Origin: Winslowiella arboricola
GTDB lineage: Bacteria; Pseudomonadota; Gammaproteobacteria; Enterobacterales; Enterobacteriaceae
Length of the DNA stretch: 64,000 nucleotides
Direction: 5' to 3'
Assembly: GCF_025527015.1 (NCBI RefSeq)
Contig: NZ_JAODIM010000043.1
Span: 992,001 to 1,056,000, forward strand
Every line of letters starts with the position of its first letter. Positions within the stretch are counted from its first letter, which is position 1. The notes under the pieces are model-generated. The model was not told the origin of the DNA. It made no database searches and worked only from the letters and a program-made list of their open reading frames with translations. Both the position numbers and the translations under genes were made by a program. Of this stretch, positions 56,343-64,000 are shown one piece after another.

Positions 56343-58367
56343 ATGCATCGATACCGTATACCTGAAGATAGCTTGCTTATTTTCGAACAGATTATTGAAC
56401 ACAGCACTAATGCTATTTTTCTTGTTGACGGTAATCATCATCTCTCTTTTGCCAATCGCCATGGCGAAATCCTGTTTCATCGTCTGATCCGCAACGGACA
56501 ACTGGAAGCCGCGCTAACCGGCGACCAGAAAGTGCTGGATATCAATGATGAAAACCGGCCGCGCTTTATTCGCGCCCACTGCGTGATCAGCGATGGTCCC
56601 GGCAAACCGCCTCACCATCTGTTTATTGGCACCGATATCAGTGCCGAACTGATCGCCCAGCGGGAAGAGTTTCATTTGCGCCGCCGTCTGGAGCAGACGC
56701 TGGAGATTACCGAGGAAGGCTTCTGGCTGTGGAACATTAGTGACGGCGCAGTATCACATAACCATTTTTTCAGTCGCATCTTTGGCTTACAGGATGGCGA
56801 ACTGCAACATCATGAGCGTGATATCTTCTGCCTGATTCATCCCGATGATTTCGAACGCTATTCTGAAACGCTGCAGCAACACCTGCGCGGCGAAACGCCG
56901 ATGTTTAACTGTGAATATCGTCTGCTTAATGCTCAGCAGAAGACGTTGTGGGTGCAGAATCACGGCAAAGTGGTACGCCATAGCGACGACGGTAAGCCGG
57001 TTGAGATGCTGGGTAAGGTCAAAGAGATCACCGAGAAGAAGCAGCGTGAGCAGGAGATGCATAATCTCGCCTGGCACGATCCGCTGACCCAACTGGATAA
57101 CCGGCCACGTTTTTACGACAAGCTGGAACAGGCGCGCCAGAAAAGCCTCAACAGCGGCGAATATCTCGCCCTGCTCTATCTCGATCTTAATCGTTTTAAA
57201 GAGGTGAACGATACCCTTGGCCACGGCGCCGGCGATACCCTGCTAAAAGAGGTGGCGCAGCGTCTGCGCCATACCGTGCGCGGCGACGATGCGCTTGCCC
57301 GTCTGGGTGGTGATGAGTTTGCCCTGCTGATCGGCAATCTCGGCAGCAATCACAAGGAAGCGAAAGCGCGGATGACCATTCTGGTGGGCCGTCTGCTGGA
57401 AAATATCAGCCGGGATATGGCGCTGGATAATACGGTGGTCAATGTCACCACCAGCATGGGTATCTACCTGTTTAATCAGGATCGCAGTTCGGTGGCCGAG
57501 CTGCTGCATAAAGCGGATTTGGCGCAGTATTTCTCCAAGAAAAACCAGCGCAAATGGATGTTCTGGTCACCGCAGCTGCATGAAGAGCAGAGTCAGCGCG
57601 ATGCCATCGAAACCGGATTACGCCGTGCGCTGGATAATGGTGAATTCTACCTGGAGTACCAGCCGCAATATTCACGTGGCGGCGAGGCCACCAGCCTGGA
57701 AGCGTTATTGCGCTGGCAGACGCCGGACGGCAGGATTATCTCGCCCTCGACATTTATTCCGATCGCCGAAAATTCCGGGCTGATCCTGAATATCAGCGAA
57801 TGGGTGCTGGAACAGGCCTGTGCGCAGCTGCGTAACTGGCAGAATCAACCGCAACTCGATAAGCTGGGCGTTGCGGTAAATATCAGTCCTCGCCAGCTGA
57901 AGCGCGCGGACTTTCTGAAAACCGTTGAACGCATCGTGCTGCAAAGCGGCATTGATGCCCGTCAGCTGAGCTTTGAACTTTCTGAAAACGCACTTACCGA
58001 AAATATGCCGGATACCCAGCGTAAGCTCAGTGCGCTGCGCGAGATGAATATCAATATTGCCGTGGATAATTTTGGCACCGGCATGGCGTCGCTGACCGGT
58101 CTGCGCCAGCTGGCCATCACTGAGGTGAAAATTGATCGCTCGTTTGTGCTGCAGATGGCGCAGAACAGTGATTTTATGCTGACCATTCGCGGCATCGTGG
58201 CGATGTGCCAGGCATTAAATATTAATATCGTCGCGGAAGGGGTGGAGAATTCACAGCAGTTCAGCACGCTGTCGGCGATGGGTTGCCACCGCTTTCAGGG
58301 CTGGCTGTTTTCACGCTCGCTGGCGCCGGAACTGCTGCACGCGGTATTGCAGCACCGACAGCGATAA
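56343..58367 (+). CDS. PAS-GGDEF-EAL c-di-GMP signalling protein
   Basis: This 674-aa soluble protein combines an N-terminal PAS-like part (about 10-105), a PAS/PAC domain (about 115-235, FWLWNISDGAVSHNHFFSRI), a GGDEF domain (about 240-410) and an EAL domain (about 420-670). The cyclase motif is intact (RLGGDEF, G322-F326), with an RxxD-type inhibitory site just before it (RGDD). The EAL signature is intact (SLEALLRW, E453), with NISPRQL, FELSEN, VKIDRSFV and VAEGVENSQQ. The metal-binding loop, however, reads DNFGTG (D575-N576) instead of DDFGTG. Cyclase activity is thus likely and phosphodiesterase activity doubtful. No TM segment or signal peptide is present. It is not in an operon. Confidence 0.93.
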   Translation: MHRYRIPEDSLLIFEQIIEHSTNAIFLVDGNHHLSFANRHGEILFHRLIRNGQLEAALTGDQKVLDINDENRPRFIRAHCVISDGPGKPPHHLFIGTDISAELIAQREEFHLRRRLEQTLEITEEGFWLWNISDGAVSHNHFFSRIFGLQDGELQHHERDIFCLIHPDDFERYSETLQQHLRGETPMFNCEYRLLNAQQKTLWVQNHGKVVRHSDDGKPVEMLGKVKEITEKKQREQEMHNLAWHDPLTQLDNRPRFYDKLEQARQKSLNSGEYLALLYLDLNRFKEVNDTLGHGAGDTLLKEVAQRLRHTVRGDDALARLGGDEFALLIGNLGSNHKEAKARMTILVGRLLENISRDMALDNTVVNVTTSMGIYLFNQDRSSVAELLHKADLAQYFSKKNQRKWMFWSPQLHEEQSQRDAIETGLRRALDNGEFYLEYQPQYSRGGEATSLEALLRWQTPDGRIISPSTFIPIAENSGLILNISEWVLEQACAQLRNWQNQPQLDKLGVAVNISPRQLKRADFLKTVERIVLQSGIDARQLSFELSENALTENMPDTQRKLSALREMNINIAVDNFGTGMASLTGLRQLAITEVKIDRSFVLQMAQNSDFMLTIRGIVAMCQALNINIVAEGVENSQQFSTLSAMGCHRFQGWLFSRSLAPELLHAVLQHRQR

Positions 58368-58402
58368 AAAAACAGCGGAGGGTTAGCCACCCGTCCGCTG
58401 TT
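58365..58402 (-). terminator. Terminator of the TonB receptor gene (shared convergent gap)
   Basis: AACAGCGGA (58371-58379) and TCCGCTGTT (58394-58402) form the stem. On the minus strand a T run follows (A at 58365-58372 on plus). Confidence 0.88.
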
Positions 58403-58424
58403 GCTTTGCTGCCTGAGATAAGGC

Positions 58425-60623
58425 TTAGAAGTCGTAAGACATCGACACTTTCAGCGTACGTGGCGCGCCCTGGTAGATATAGGTGCCACTGGAATCAACA
58501 TTCGACCAGTAAGACTTATTGGTGACGTTATCCACGCCAACACGCCACACCATATCGTTGTCCTGTACCTTAGTGGTATAACGCACACCCAGATCCAGCG
58601 TAGTATAGCCATCCAGCTTTTTCGTGTTAGCGGCATTAGCATATTGCGCACCGTTATGATTAACCAGTGCGGTAGCGGTCAGACCGTCAACCGGCTGAAT
58701 ATCATATTCTGCGCCGAGCACCATATTGTAACTTGGTACGCCCACCGCCGTGTTGCCATCATTAGCGCCATTGGCTGTCTTCGTCAGCTGAGCGTCAATC
58801 CAGGTGGCGCTGCCGTTCAGGCGCAGGCCCAGTACCGGCTCGCCAAACAGATTCAGCTCGATACCACGGTTGCGTTGCTCACCATCCAGCGCATAGATAT
58901 TGCTGGCGTTAGTTACCGCTGAAGGCTGTTTAATTTCAAACAGCGCCAGTGAACCACCGACGCGTTGATAATCAACTTTTACGCCAACTTCATTCTGTTT
59001 CGAATGCAGCACACCGGTGCTTTCACCGTAGTTCGCCGTGCCAACTGGCGCAGAGGATCCCGGCTGTAATGATTCAATATGGTTAGCATAAAGCGAGATA
59101 TGCTCCCAGGGTTTCACCATCAGGCCAACTGCTGGCGTCCAGCGACTGTCTTCGAAACTCGAATCACTGACTTCTGCGCCAGTATTGTAGTCGTACTCAC
59201 GCGTCACCACTTTCTGATAACGCGTGCCCAGCGTCAGTTCAACTTTGTCATCCAGCACGCCAAGGGTATCAGTCAGCAAAATGCCCTGAGTACGGGTACG
59301 TCCGCGTACACCCGGCTCATCCATATCACCGCCCGCGAAGTTCAGGGTTGGCGAAGTGATATCCGGGGTGTCATAGATATTGGTCGGCACGCCGGTCAAT
59401 GCCATATCATAGGCGGCTTTCGAGCGCGAAGTGGTTGCCGAGTAGCCGACATTCACTTTATGGCTGACAAAGGCGGTATCGAACGCGCCGCGCAGACCGA
59501 ACATGCCGCTGTAAGAGTCTTTAATATTGGTCACATCCATGCGGCTCATGGTTGCTGAACCATCAGTACTGGTGACCGAAGGTGAGCCATAGGCGCCGCT
59601 TTCATGTGAGTGCTGTAAACCCACGCCGCCATACAAAGTCCAGTCCTGGGCAACATCATATTCGCCACGCAACATGGCGAACTGGCTTTCCAGATCGCTG
59701 TATACCCATTTCTGACTGGTATTGTGGGTGGCTGAAGGTGCATTCGGGATAAAATCGGCATCGCTGACCTTAACGCCAATACGACCACCATGGAAAGTCT
59801 GTTTCTGATAGCCCATATCCAGTGAAGTACGCAGATTATCCTGGCGGTAATCCAGTCCAATGGAAGCGACCGTAGTACGACGTTTTTCGTCATCTACCGC
59901 CGTCTCGCCTTCGCGCTGCAACAGGTTAACGCGCACGCCAAACTGATCGTCATCACCAAAGCGACGGCCAGCGTCCACGGAGGTGCCGATCTGTGAAGAA
60001 GAGGTGTAATCAATACCAACACGCGCAAGTGGAAGATCACCCGCATGTTTTGGCTCCAGATTAATCATGCCGCCAACCGCGCTGGTCGCCGCACCGTTCA
60101 TCAGCGCATTGGCGCCTTTAAACACTTCTACGCGATCCACCATCGCGGTGGAGATCACCTGGCGTGGCATAATCCCTGCCAGACCGCCAAGGGTCATATC
60201 ATCGCCATCCAGCTGGAAACCACGAATGCGGTAGCTTTCGCCGTAGTTGCCATAGCCCTGCACGTTCTGCACTGCGGCGTCGTTACGCACCACATCCGCA
60301 ATGGTTTTCGCCTGCTGGTCTTCAATCAGCTTCGAGCTAAAACCAATCACATTAAACGGCACATCCATCGCATTTTGCTGGCCAAGCATACCCATACGGC
60401 CACCATTTATCACCTGACCATCAAGATAAGCTGGCACCAGCTCATCGCCACCGGCTTTAAAGTTATCTTCCGGCGCGGCAACCACCGTCATGGTCGATTC
60501 ATTTTTTTTGCTGTTATCGGTGTCAGTGCTGGTCGCAGCCAGTGTCGGGAAAGTCACGGAGCCGATTAAAACCGCCAGTAATGTCGGCTTAAAACCTCTG
60601 GTGGCAGACAGTGTGCTATGCAT
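58425..60623 (-). CDS. TonB-dependent siderophore receptor (FcuA/FhuE-like)
   Basis: This is an outer-membrane ligand-gated barrel that imports ferric siderophores using TonB energy. I start at the ATG at 60623 (MHSTLSATRG, 732 aa), which has AGGA 9 nt upstream; further in-frame codons reach into the promoter. The signal peptide ends near TLAA. A TonB box-like TMTVVA follows (about residue 45). The plug is seen as NAMDVPFNVIGFSSKLIEDQ and RIRGFQLDGDDMTLGGLAGI, and the barrel ends with the C-terminal Phe motif VSMSYDF. Sequence style is like hydroxamate receptors FcuA/FhuE. Nearby fhuB and fhuD support a hydroxamate substrate. A Fur box and promoter precede it, so iron represses it. Confidence 0.9.
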   Translation of the reverse strand: MHSTLSATRGFKPTLLAVLIGSVTFPTLAATSTDTDNSKKNESTMTVVAAPEDNFKAGGDELVPAYLDGQVINGGRMGMLGQQNAMDVPFNVIGFSSKLIEDQQAKTIADVVRNDAAVQNVQGYGNYGESYRIRGFQLDGDDMTLGGLAGIMPRQVISTAMVDRVEVFKGANALMNGAATSAVGGMINLEPKHAGDLPLARVGIDYTSSSQIGTSVDAGRRFGDDDQFGVRVNLLQREGETAVDDEKRRTTVASIGLDYRQDNLRTSLDMGYQKQTFHGGRIGVKVSDADFIPNAPSATHNTSQKWVYSDLESQFAMLRGEYDVAQDWTLYGGVGLQHSHESGAYGSPSVTSTDGSATMSRMDVTNIKDSYSGMFGLRGAFDTAFVSHKVNVGYSATTSRSKAAYDMALTGVPTNIYDTPDITSPTLNFAGGDMDEPGVRGRTRTQGILLTDTLGVLDDKVELTLGTRYQKVVTREYDYNTGAEVSDSSFEDSRWTPAVGLMVKPWEHISLYANHIESLQPGSSAPVGTANYGESTGVLHSKQNEVGVKVDYQRVGGSLALFEIKQPSAVTNASNIYALDGEQRNRGIELNLFGEPVLGLRLNGSATWIDAQLTKTANGANDGNTAVGVPSYNMVLGAEYDIQPVDGLTATALVNHNGAQYANAANTKKLDGYTTLDLGVRYTTKVQDNDMVWRVGVDNVTNKSYWSNVDSSGTYIYQGAPRTLKVSMSYDF

Positions 60624-60650
60624 CTGTGTATTCCTGGAGAAAAAGTAGTA

Positions 60651-60673
60651 GTGAGAATCATTATTATTGAGAT
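60651..60673 (-). promoter_or_regulatory. Fur box of the TonB receptor gene
   Basis: The AT-rich stretch GAGAATCATTATTATTGAGA contains overlapping NATWAT-type hexamers resembling GATAATGATAATCATTATC. It lies between the -10 (60679) and the start codon, so bound Fe-Fur would block initiation. Confidence 0.72.
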
Positions 60674-60678
60674 TTGCG

Positions 60679-60706
60679 ATTATCCTTAGCGCCCTCACAA
60701 TTGCAA
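60679..60706 (-). promoter_or_regulatory. Sigma-70 promoter of the TonB receptor gene
   Basis: Minus-strand TTGCAA (60706-60701), a 16-bp spacer, then GATAAT (60684-60679). The start would fall inside or next to the Fur box. Confidence 0.7.
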
Positions 60707-60945
60707 GAAAAAATTACTGAATGTGACGCTATAATTTTCACCTTTACATTCACAGCAGAAATGCGCGCGCTTTCAGGCGGCATGACAGATGGGGAAGAAG
60801 AGCGAGAGGCAACAACTTGCCTTTTAGAAATGACGATCTACAGGCTGGCAGAAGCGGAGGAGTAGCGGTTAAAAAGGCCGCAATGCAGCAGCCTTTTACT
60901 ATGCAGCGACTTGCGCGTGCTTGCTGGCATCTTCTGCCACCAGAA

Positions 60946-61323
60946 TCACACCGTACCGACTGATATCAGGGTGATGCCTTCTTTCAGCACCAGACTCTCA
61001 TACAATTTTGTCGCTAGTCCTTCATCCCGCTCTGCCGTGACGACGACGACACCTTCAACCTGAAGCGCATCGGTGTTCTGCCAAAAATCACGTACACTGT
61101 ACACTTCATCGCACTGATCACGACGAACCAGATCAAGACGTGCAACAACTTCGTGACGAGCTTCTCCGTTAACATCAGACAGCTCAGCTTTGATGATTGC
61201 CGCAAGCGGAGCCTTTTCGTCATAAATGATGAAAAAAGCTTTATCGCGGATCATCAATTCCTCGATGATCCTGAATCGACGTTTTAAAGCACCAGGGCTG
61301 TATGACTGAGGCATTACGATCAT
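60946..61323 (-). CDS. GNAT-like small protein, possibly truncated
   Basis: The 125-aa product (or 122 aa from the second Met, MPQSYSP) has a basic N-terminus, a hydrophobic strand IRDKAFFIIYDEKAPLAAII, and near the end VVVVTAERDEGLATKLYESL. This resembles the acetyl-CoA-binding strand and helix of small phage-type GNAT acetyltransferases. Those usually continue with a further strand after this helix. Here the protein stops after ITLISVGTV, while a different frame continues YGVILVAEDASKHAQ to a stop at about 60903. A frameshift or recent truncation is possible. It lies between fhuB and the receptor gene and is co-directional with both, but has no obvious link to iron. Assignment is tentative. 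Confidence 0.6.
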   Translation of the reverse strand: MIVMPQSYSPGALKRRFRIIEELMIRDKAFFIIYDEKAPLAAIIKAELSDVNGEARHEVVARLDLVRRDQCDEVYSVRDFWQNTDALQVEGVVVVTAERDEGLATKLYESLVLKEGITLISVGTV

Positions 61324-61368
61324 GTTCGAATTTCCCTTCTGTTAGCGCATATCCTGTGCAACTGTTTC

Positions 61369-63312
61369 TTAAGCCCGACGCAATAACCAGATAAACCATG
61401 GCGCACCCAAAAATGTTGCCAGCAGCCCGGCGGGGATCTGATACGGGAAGATAATCATCCTGCCCAGCGCATCCGCCAGCAGCATTAATCCGGCCCCGGC
61501 GAGGATCGCCACCAGCAGTTGTGGCAGTGCGCGGCGGAAACCGGCCATCCGCGCCAGATGCGGCGCCATCAGGCCGACGAAACTGAGCGGACCGACGCAC
61601 AATGTCGCCGCCGCAATCATCGCTGACGCCAGCAGCAGGATCAGCATTCGTGAACGCTTTAGCGGCATACCGAGGCCCTGGGCGGTAAAACTGCCGAGCG
61701 GCAAAATGGTCAGCCAGCGCGCCATCAATGGCGTCAGCAGCAATAACATCAGCGCCAGCGCGGCGGTCCAGAGCGCCTGGCTGGCGGTCACCCGGTAGGT
61801 AGAACCGGCCAGCCAGCTGAGTACCGAACTGATACGCGGATCGCCACTGACCAGAAACAGCGTCAGGAAAGTGCCATATACCGTACTCAGCACCACGCCG
61901 GTCAGCAGCATCCGCGTCGGCGACAGACCACCGCGCTGCGCCAGCAGCATAATCACCAGCATGGTCAGCGCCGCGCCGAGGCAACCGGCGGGAAACTGCC
62001 AGGCGACGTTATCGCCCGGCACAATAAACATCAGCAGCACCATGGCGCAGGCAGCGCCAGCACTGACGCCCAGCACTTCCGGGCTGGCCATCGCATTGCC
62101 GGTCATCCGCTGAATCAGGGTGCCTGCCGCCGCCAGCATCGCGCCAGCGGCCAGCGCAGCCAGCACGCGTGGCCAGCGGAATTGCCACACGGCCGGGCTG
62201 TCTACCCAACTGCTCAGGCCATCACCGCTAAACAGCGCCAGTATCACCATCAGCACCAGCAGCAGCACAATCGCGCCGACCATCTGTGGCGTCAGCGCCC
62301 TTTCTGTCCGCTGCTGATGGCCGCGCTCGTTACCGCTGATCTGCTGATGACGCAGACGCGTCAGCAGCCATAACATCAGCGGCGCACCCGCCATCGCCGT
62401 AGCCGCGCCGGTGGGGATTTCCAGCCAGACGCGCGCCAGCAGTATCACCGCCTGATCGCTCAGCAACAGCAATAGCGCGCCAATAAATGCCGATAACGCC
62501 AGCCGTGGGCCCAGTCGGCGGACACCAAACAGTTTGGCCATTAACGGCGCAAACAGGCCGATAAAGCCGATCACTCCGGCCACACTGACCAGCACCGCAC
62601 TGAGCGCCACTGCCACCATCAGGCCGGTAAACCGCACCAGCGCCAGTCGCATGCCAAGATTGCGCACCACCCCGTCGTCAAGACCAAGCAGATTCAGCGG
62701 CCGGACCATCACCAGTACCACCAGCAGCCCCAGCAACATACGCGGCCAGAGGAAGCTGACGCTGCTCCAGTCATTCTGGTTCAGCATGCCGCTGCTCCAG
62801 ATAAACAGGCTGGTCAGCCGTTCGTGATTAAACAGCGCCAGTAAGTTTTTGATTGCACCGCAATACAATCCGACCATCAGACCGGCGAGGATCAGCGTCA
62901 CCGGCGACAGTCGTTTGCCGCTGGCCACTAACAGCACCAGCACGCCGACAACAATCGCCCCTGCCAGTGCAGAAAGCTGCTGGCCGGTTTCGCCCCAGCT
63001 GGCGGCATACAACGTCGCCAGCGTCAGACCCAGCTGCGCACCGGCGGACACGCCAAGCGTTGAGGGTTCAGCCAGCGGATTACGCAGGATCTGCTGAAAC
63101 AGCACCCCGACCACGCCCAGCCCGGCGCCCACCAGCAGCGACAGCACGGTGCGCGGCAGCATGCTGTAATGAAACAGCATCTGATTAATATCGTGTTCAT
63201 CCGGGGTGAAGAGTGCGCCGCGCCACAGCGGCAGCGCCAGTTGCTGCTGGAAATTAGTGACGGTCAGCAGCAGCGCCAGCAGTAACAGCAATGGCAGAAT
63301 CAGGATTTTCAT
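61369..63312 (-). CDS. fhuB: Fe(3+)-hydroxamate ABC transporter permease FhuB
   Basis: FhuB is the fused, double-length inner-membrane permease that takes ferric hydroxamates from FhuD and passes them inward using FhuC ATPase. The 647-aa protein contains two BtuC/FecCD-type halves (about 1-325 and 335-647). Each has the ATPase-coupling pattern: GFIGLFAPLMAKLFGVRRLG in the first half and SFVGLMAPHLARMAGFRRAL in the second. LAEPSTLGVSAGAQLGL and MASPEVLGVSAGAACAM show the repeat. Length is near E. coli FhuB (660 aa). Its start overlaps the fhuD stop by 4 bp. Confidence 0.96.
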   Translation of the reverse strand: MKILILPLLLLLALLLTVTNFQQQLALPLWRGALFTPDEHDINQMLFHYSMLPRTVLSLLVGAGLGVVGVLFQQILRNPLAEPSTLGVSAGAQLGLTLATLYAASWGETGQQLSALAGAIVVGVLVLLVASGKRLSPVTLILAGLMVGLYCGAIKNLLALFNHERLTSLFIWSSGMLNQNDWSSVSFLWPRMLLGLLVVLVMVRPLNLLGLDDGVVRNLGMRLALVRFTGLMVAVALSAVLVSVAGVIGFIGLFAPLMAKLFGVRRLGPRLALSAFIGALLLLLSDQAVILLARVWLEIPTGAATAMAGAPLMLWLLTRLRHQQISGNERGHQQRTERALTPQMVGAIVLLLVLMVILALFSGDGLSSWVDSPAVWQFRWPRVLAALAAGAMLAAAGTLIQRMTGNAMASPEVLGVSAGAACAMVLLMFIVPGDNVAWQFPAGCLGAALTMLVIMLLAQRGGLSPTRMLLTGVVLSTVYGTFLTLFLVSGDPRISSVLSWLAGSTYRVTASQALWTAALALMLLLLTPLMARWLTILPLGSFTAQGLGMPLKRSRMLILLLASAMIAAATLCVGPLSFVGLMAPHLARMAGFRRALPQLLVAILAGAGLMLLADALGRMIIFPYQIPAGLLATFLGAPWFIWLLRRA

Positions 63313-64000
63313 GCTTTCTCCAGCAGCGTCTGCTCAAGCAATTGACAGAAACGCAATACCGAGAAGCTGGCGCCGTAGAACCACACGGCCTGGATAAGAT
63401 GTAACTTCTGTTGACGTACAAACGGAATACTGCGCCACAGGGGCGATTGCGCAATCTGCCGTAGCGGATCGTCTTCACCATGAGTCAGGCCAATTGCGCG
63501 CACGTTTTTTACCTGCGCCAGGGTTTCAATGCCGACAATGGTGCTGCCCCAGAAGCTGCTGGCGCCATGCCAGCCATTTTGCAGCCCGAGCTGTGACAAC
63601 GCATCGGCAAACAGACTGTTATGACCGAAAACTATCACCCGGCGACTGTCGAGGAACGAGAAGATTAACAGTGGTTGATCGGCAAAGGCCGCCAGCGTTT
63701 GCCGGTAGTGACTGAAGCGATCATCAATCAGCTGCAGATGTTCGGCGGCCTGCTGCTGACGATTAAGCCGAACGCCAAGGCGCGTGATATCGCGGCGCAT
63801 CAGTTCGAGCGCACGCGTTTTGCCATCGGTAAAATCGCCGCCCCACAGCGGCGCGATGGGTGCCAGCGCATCGGCAGTGGGACCATAGCCATTGGAACGC
63901 AGGATCAGCGACGGTTTCAGCCGCAGTATCATTTCGAGATTGGGTTCGGTACGTAAGCCGACATCCAGCACCGTATCCGGCAGCGCAGGCTCTACCAGCC
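63309..64000 (-). CDS. fhuD: Fe(3+)-hydroxamate-binding protein FhuD (5' end outside window)
   Basis: FhuD is the periplasmic binding protein that carries ferric hydroxamates from the receptor to FhuB. The visible 230 residues resemble E. coli FhuD from its position of about 65 onward: VLDVGLRTEPNLEMILRLKP, VFGHNSLFADALSQLGLQNG with the following FWGSTIVGIETLA, and PFVRQQKLHLIQAVWFYGAS near the end. The frame is open to the right edge (PALPDTVLDVG), so the signal peptide lies outside. It overlaps fhuB by 4 bp. fhuC, needed for energy, would be expected just upstream beyond the edge. Confidence 0.95.
   Translation of the reverse strand, partial: LVEPALPDTVLDVGLRTEPNLEMILRLKPSLILRSNGYGPTADALAPIAPLWGGDFTDGKTRALELMRRDITRLGVRLNRQQQAAEHLQLIDDRFSHYRQTLAAFADQPLLIFSFLDSRRVIVFGHNSLFADALSQLGLQNGWHGASSFWGSTIVGIETLAQVKNVRAIGLTHGEDDPLRQIAQSPLWRSIPFVRQQKLHLIQAVWFYGASFSVLRFCQLLEQTLLEKA

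Noticed and set aside
60674..60865. 63-aa plus-strand frame upstream of the TonB receptor
   Set aside because: It begins with TTG inside the receptor promoter, has no Shine-Dalgarno and no recognisable features; a shorter frame from an internal ATG is equally unsupported.
1..64000. CRISPR arrays, tRNA or rRNA genes, insertion sequences
   Set aside because: No regularly spaced direct repeats, no tRNA-like segments and no transposase- or integrase-like reading frame were seen.

Overview
The window is chromosomal DNA of an enterobacterium. Gene order follows the Escherichia coli rne-flg-mviN-rimJ-mdtH-grxB-pyrC-dinI-bssS-solA-cybB-yceI-trhO-lpxL-mdtG-msyB-yceK-opgHGC-clsC-ymdB segment almost gene for gene. 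Protein divergence, the scattered GC-rich palindromic repeats and the accessory genes suggest Erwiniaceae (Pantoea/Erwinia/Mixta-like); this genus-level call is inference.

Layout. 1-446 is the 3' end of rne (RNase E). 694-9383 (minus strand) is the flagellar rod/ring/hook operon flgBCD-FGHIJ-KL, with flgA, flgM and flgN divergent (9541-11039). Consensus sigma-28 promoters precede flgK and flgM. The hook gene flgE, normally between flgD and flgF, is absent: only 14 bp separate the two genes. 11132-14988 (minus) is rimJ-yceH-mviM-murJ. 15299-21771 (plus) holds mdtH, grxB, yceB, pyrC, dinI, an unidentified 91-aa gene, bssS and solA. pyrC has a PurR box and a start-site-switch type leader; dinI has a near-perfect LexA box. 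22001-31311 holds a ProP-like transporter, cybB-yceI, trhO, an OYE-family reductase, lpxL, mdtG, a small unknown gene, msyB and yceK. 31439-38488 holds the osmoregulated periplasmic glucan genes opgGH and opgC, and cardiolipin synthase clsC.

Accessory region. In E. coli ymdB and clsC are adjacent and overlapping. Here they are separated by about 15 kb carrying a complete three-gene Tc (toxin complex) locus on the opposite strand: a TcA pore/translocator (2364 aa), a TcB cocoon half (1449 aa) and a TccC RHS half (978 aa). The AT-rich variable tail of TccC carries a GHG...ACYSA pattern that looks like a clan-CD (C80-like) cysteine protease. A broken duplicate of the 5' part of tccC lies between this locus and ymdB, as expected from cassette exchange by recombination.

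54305-64000 holds a GH1-like glycosidase with Gln in place of the usual acid/base Glu, two overlooked small membrane-protein genes, a PAS-GGDEF-EAL protein with a changed EAL loop, a Fur-controlled TonB-dependent siderophore receptor, a small acetyltransferase-like gene, and fhuB and fhuD (cut by the window edge) for ferric hydroxamate import. No rRNA, tRNA, CRISPR array, transposase or integrase was seen.
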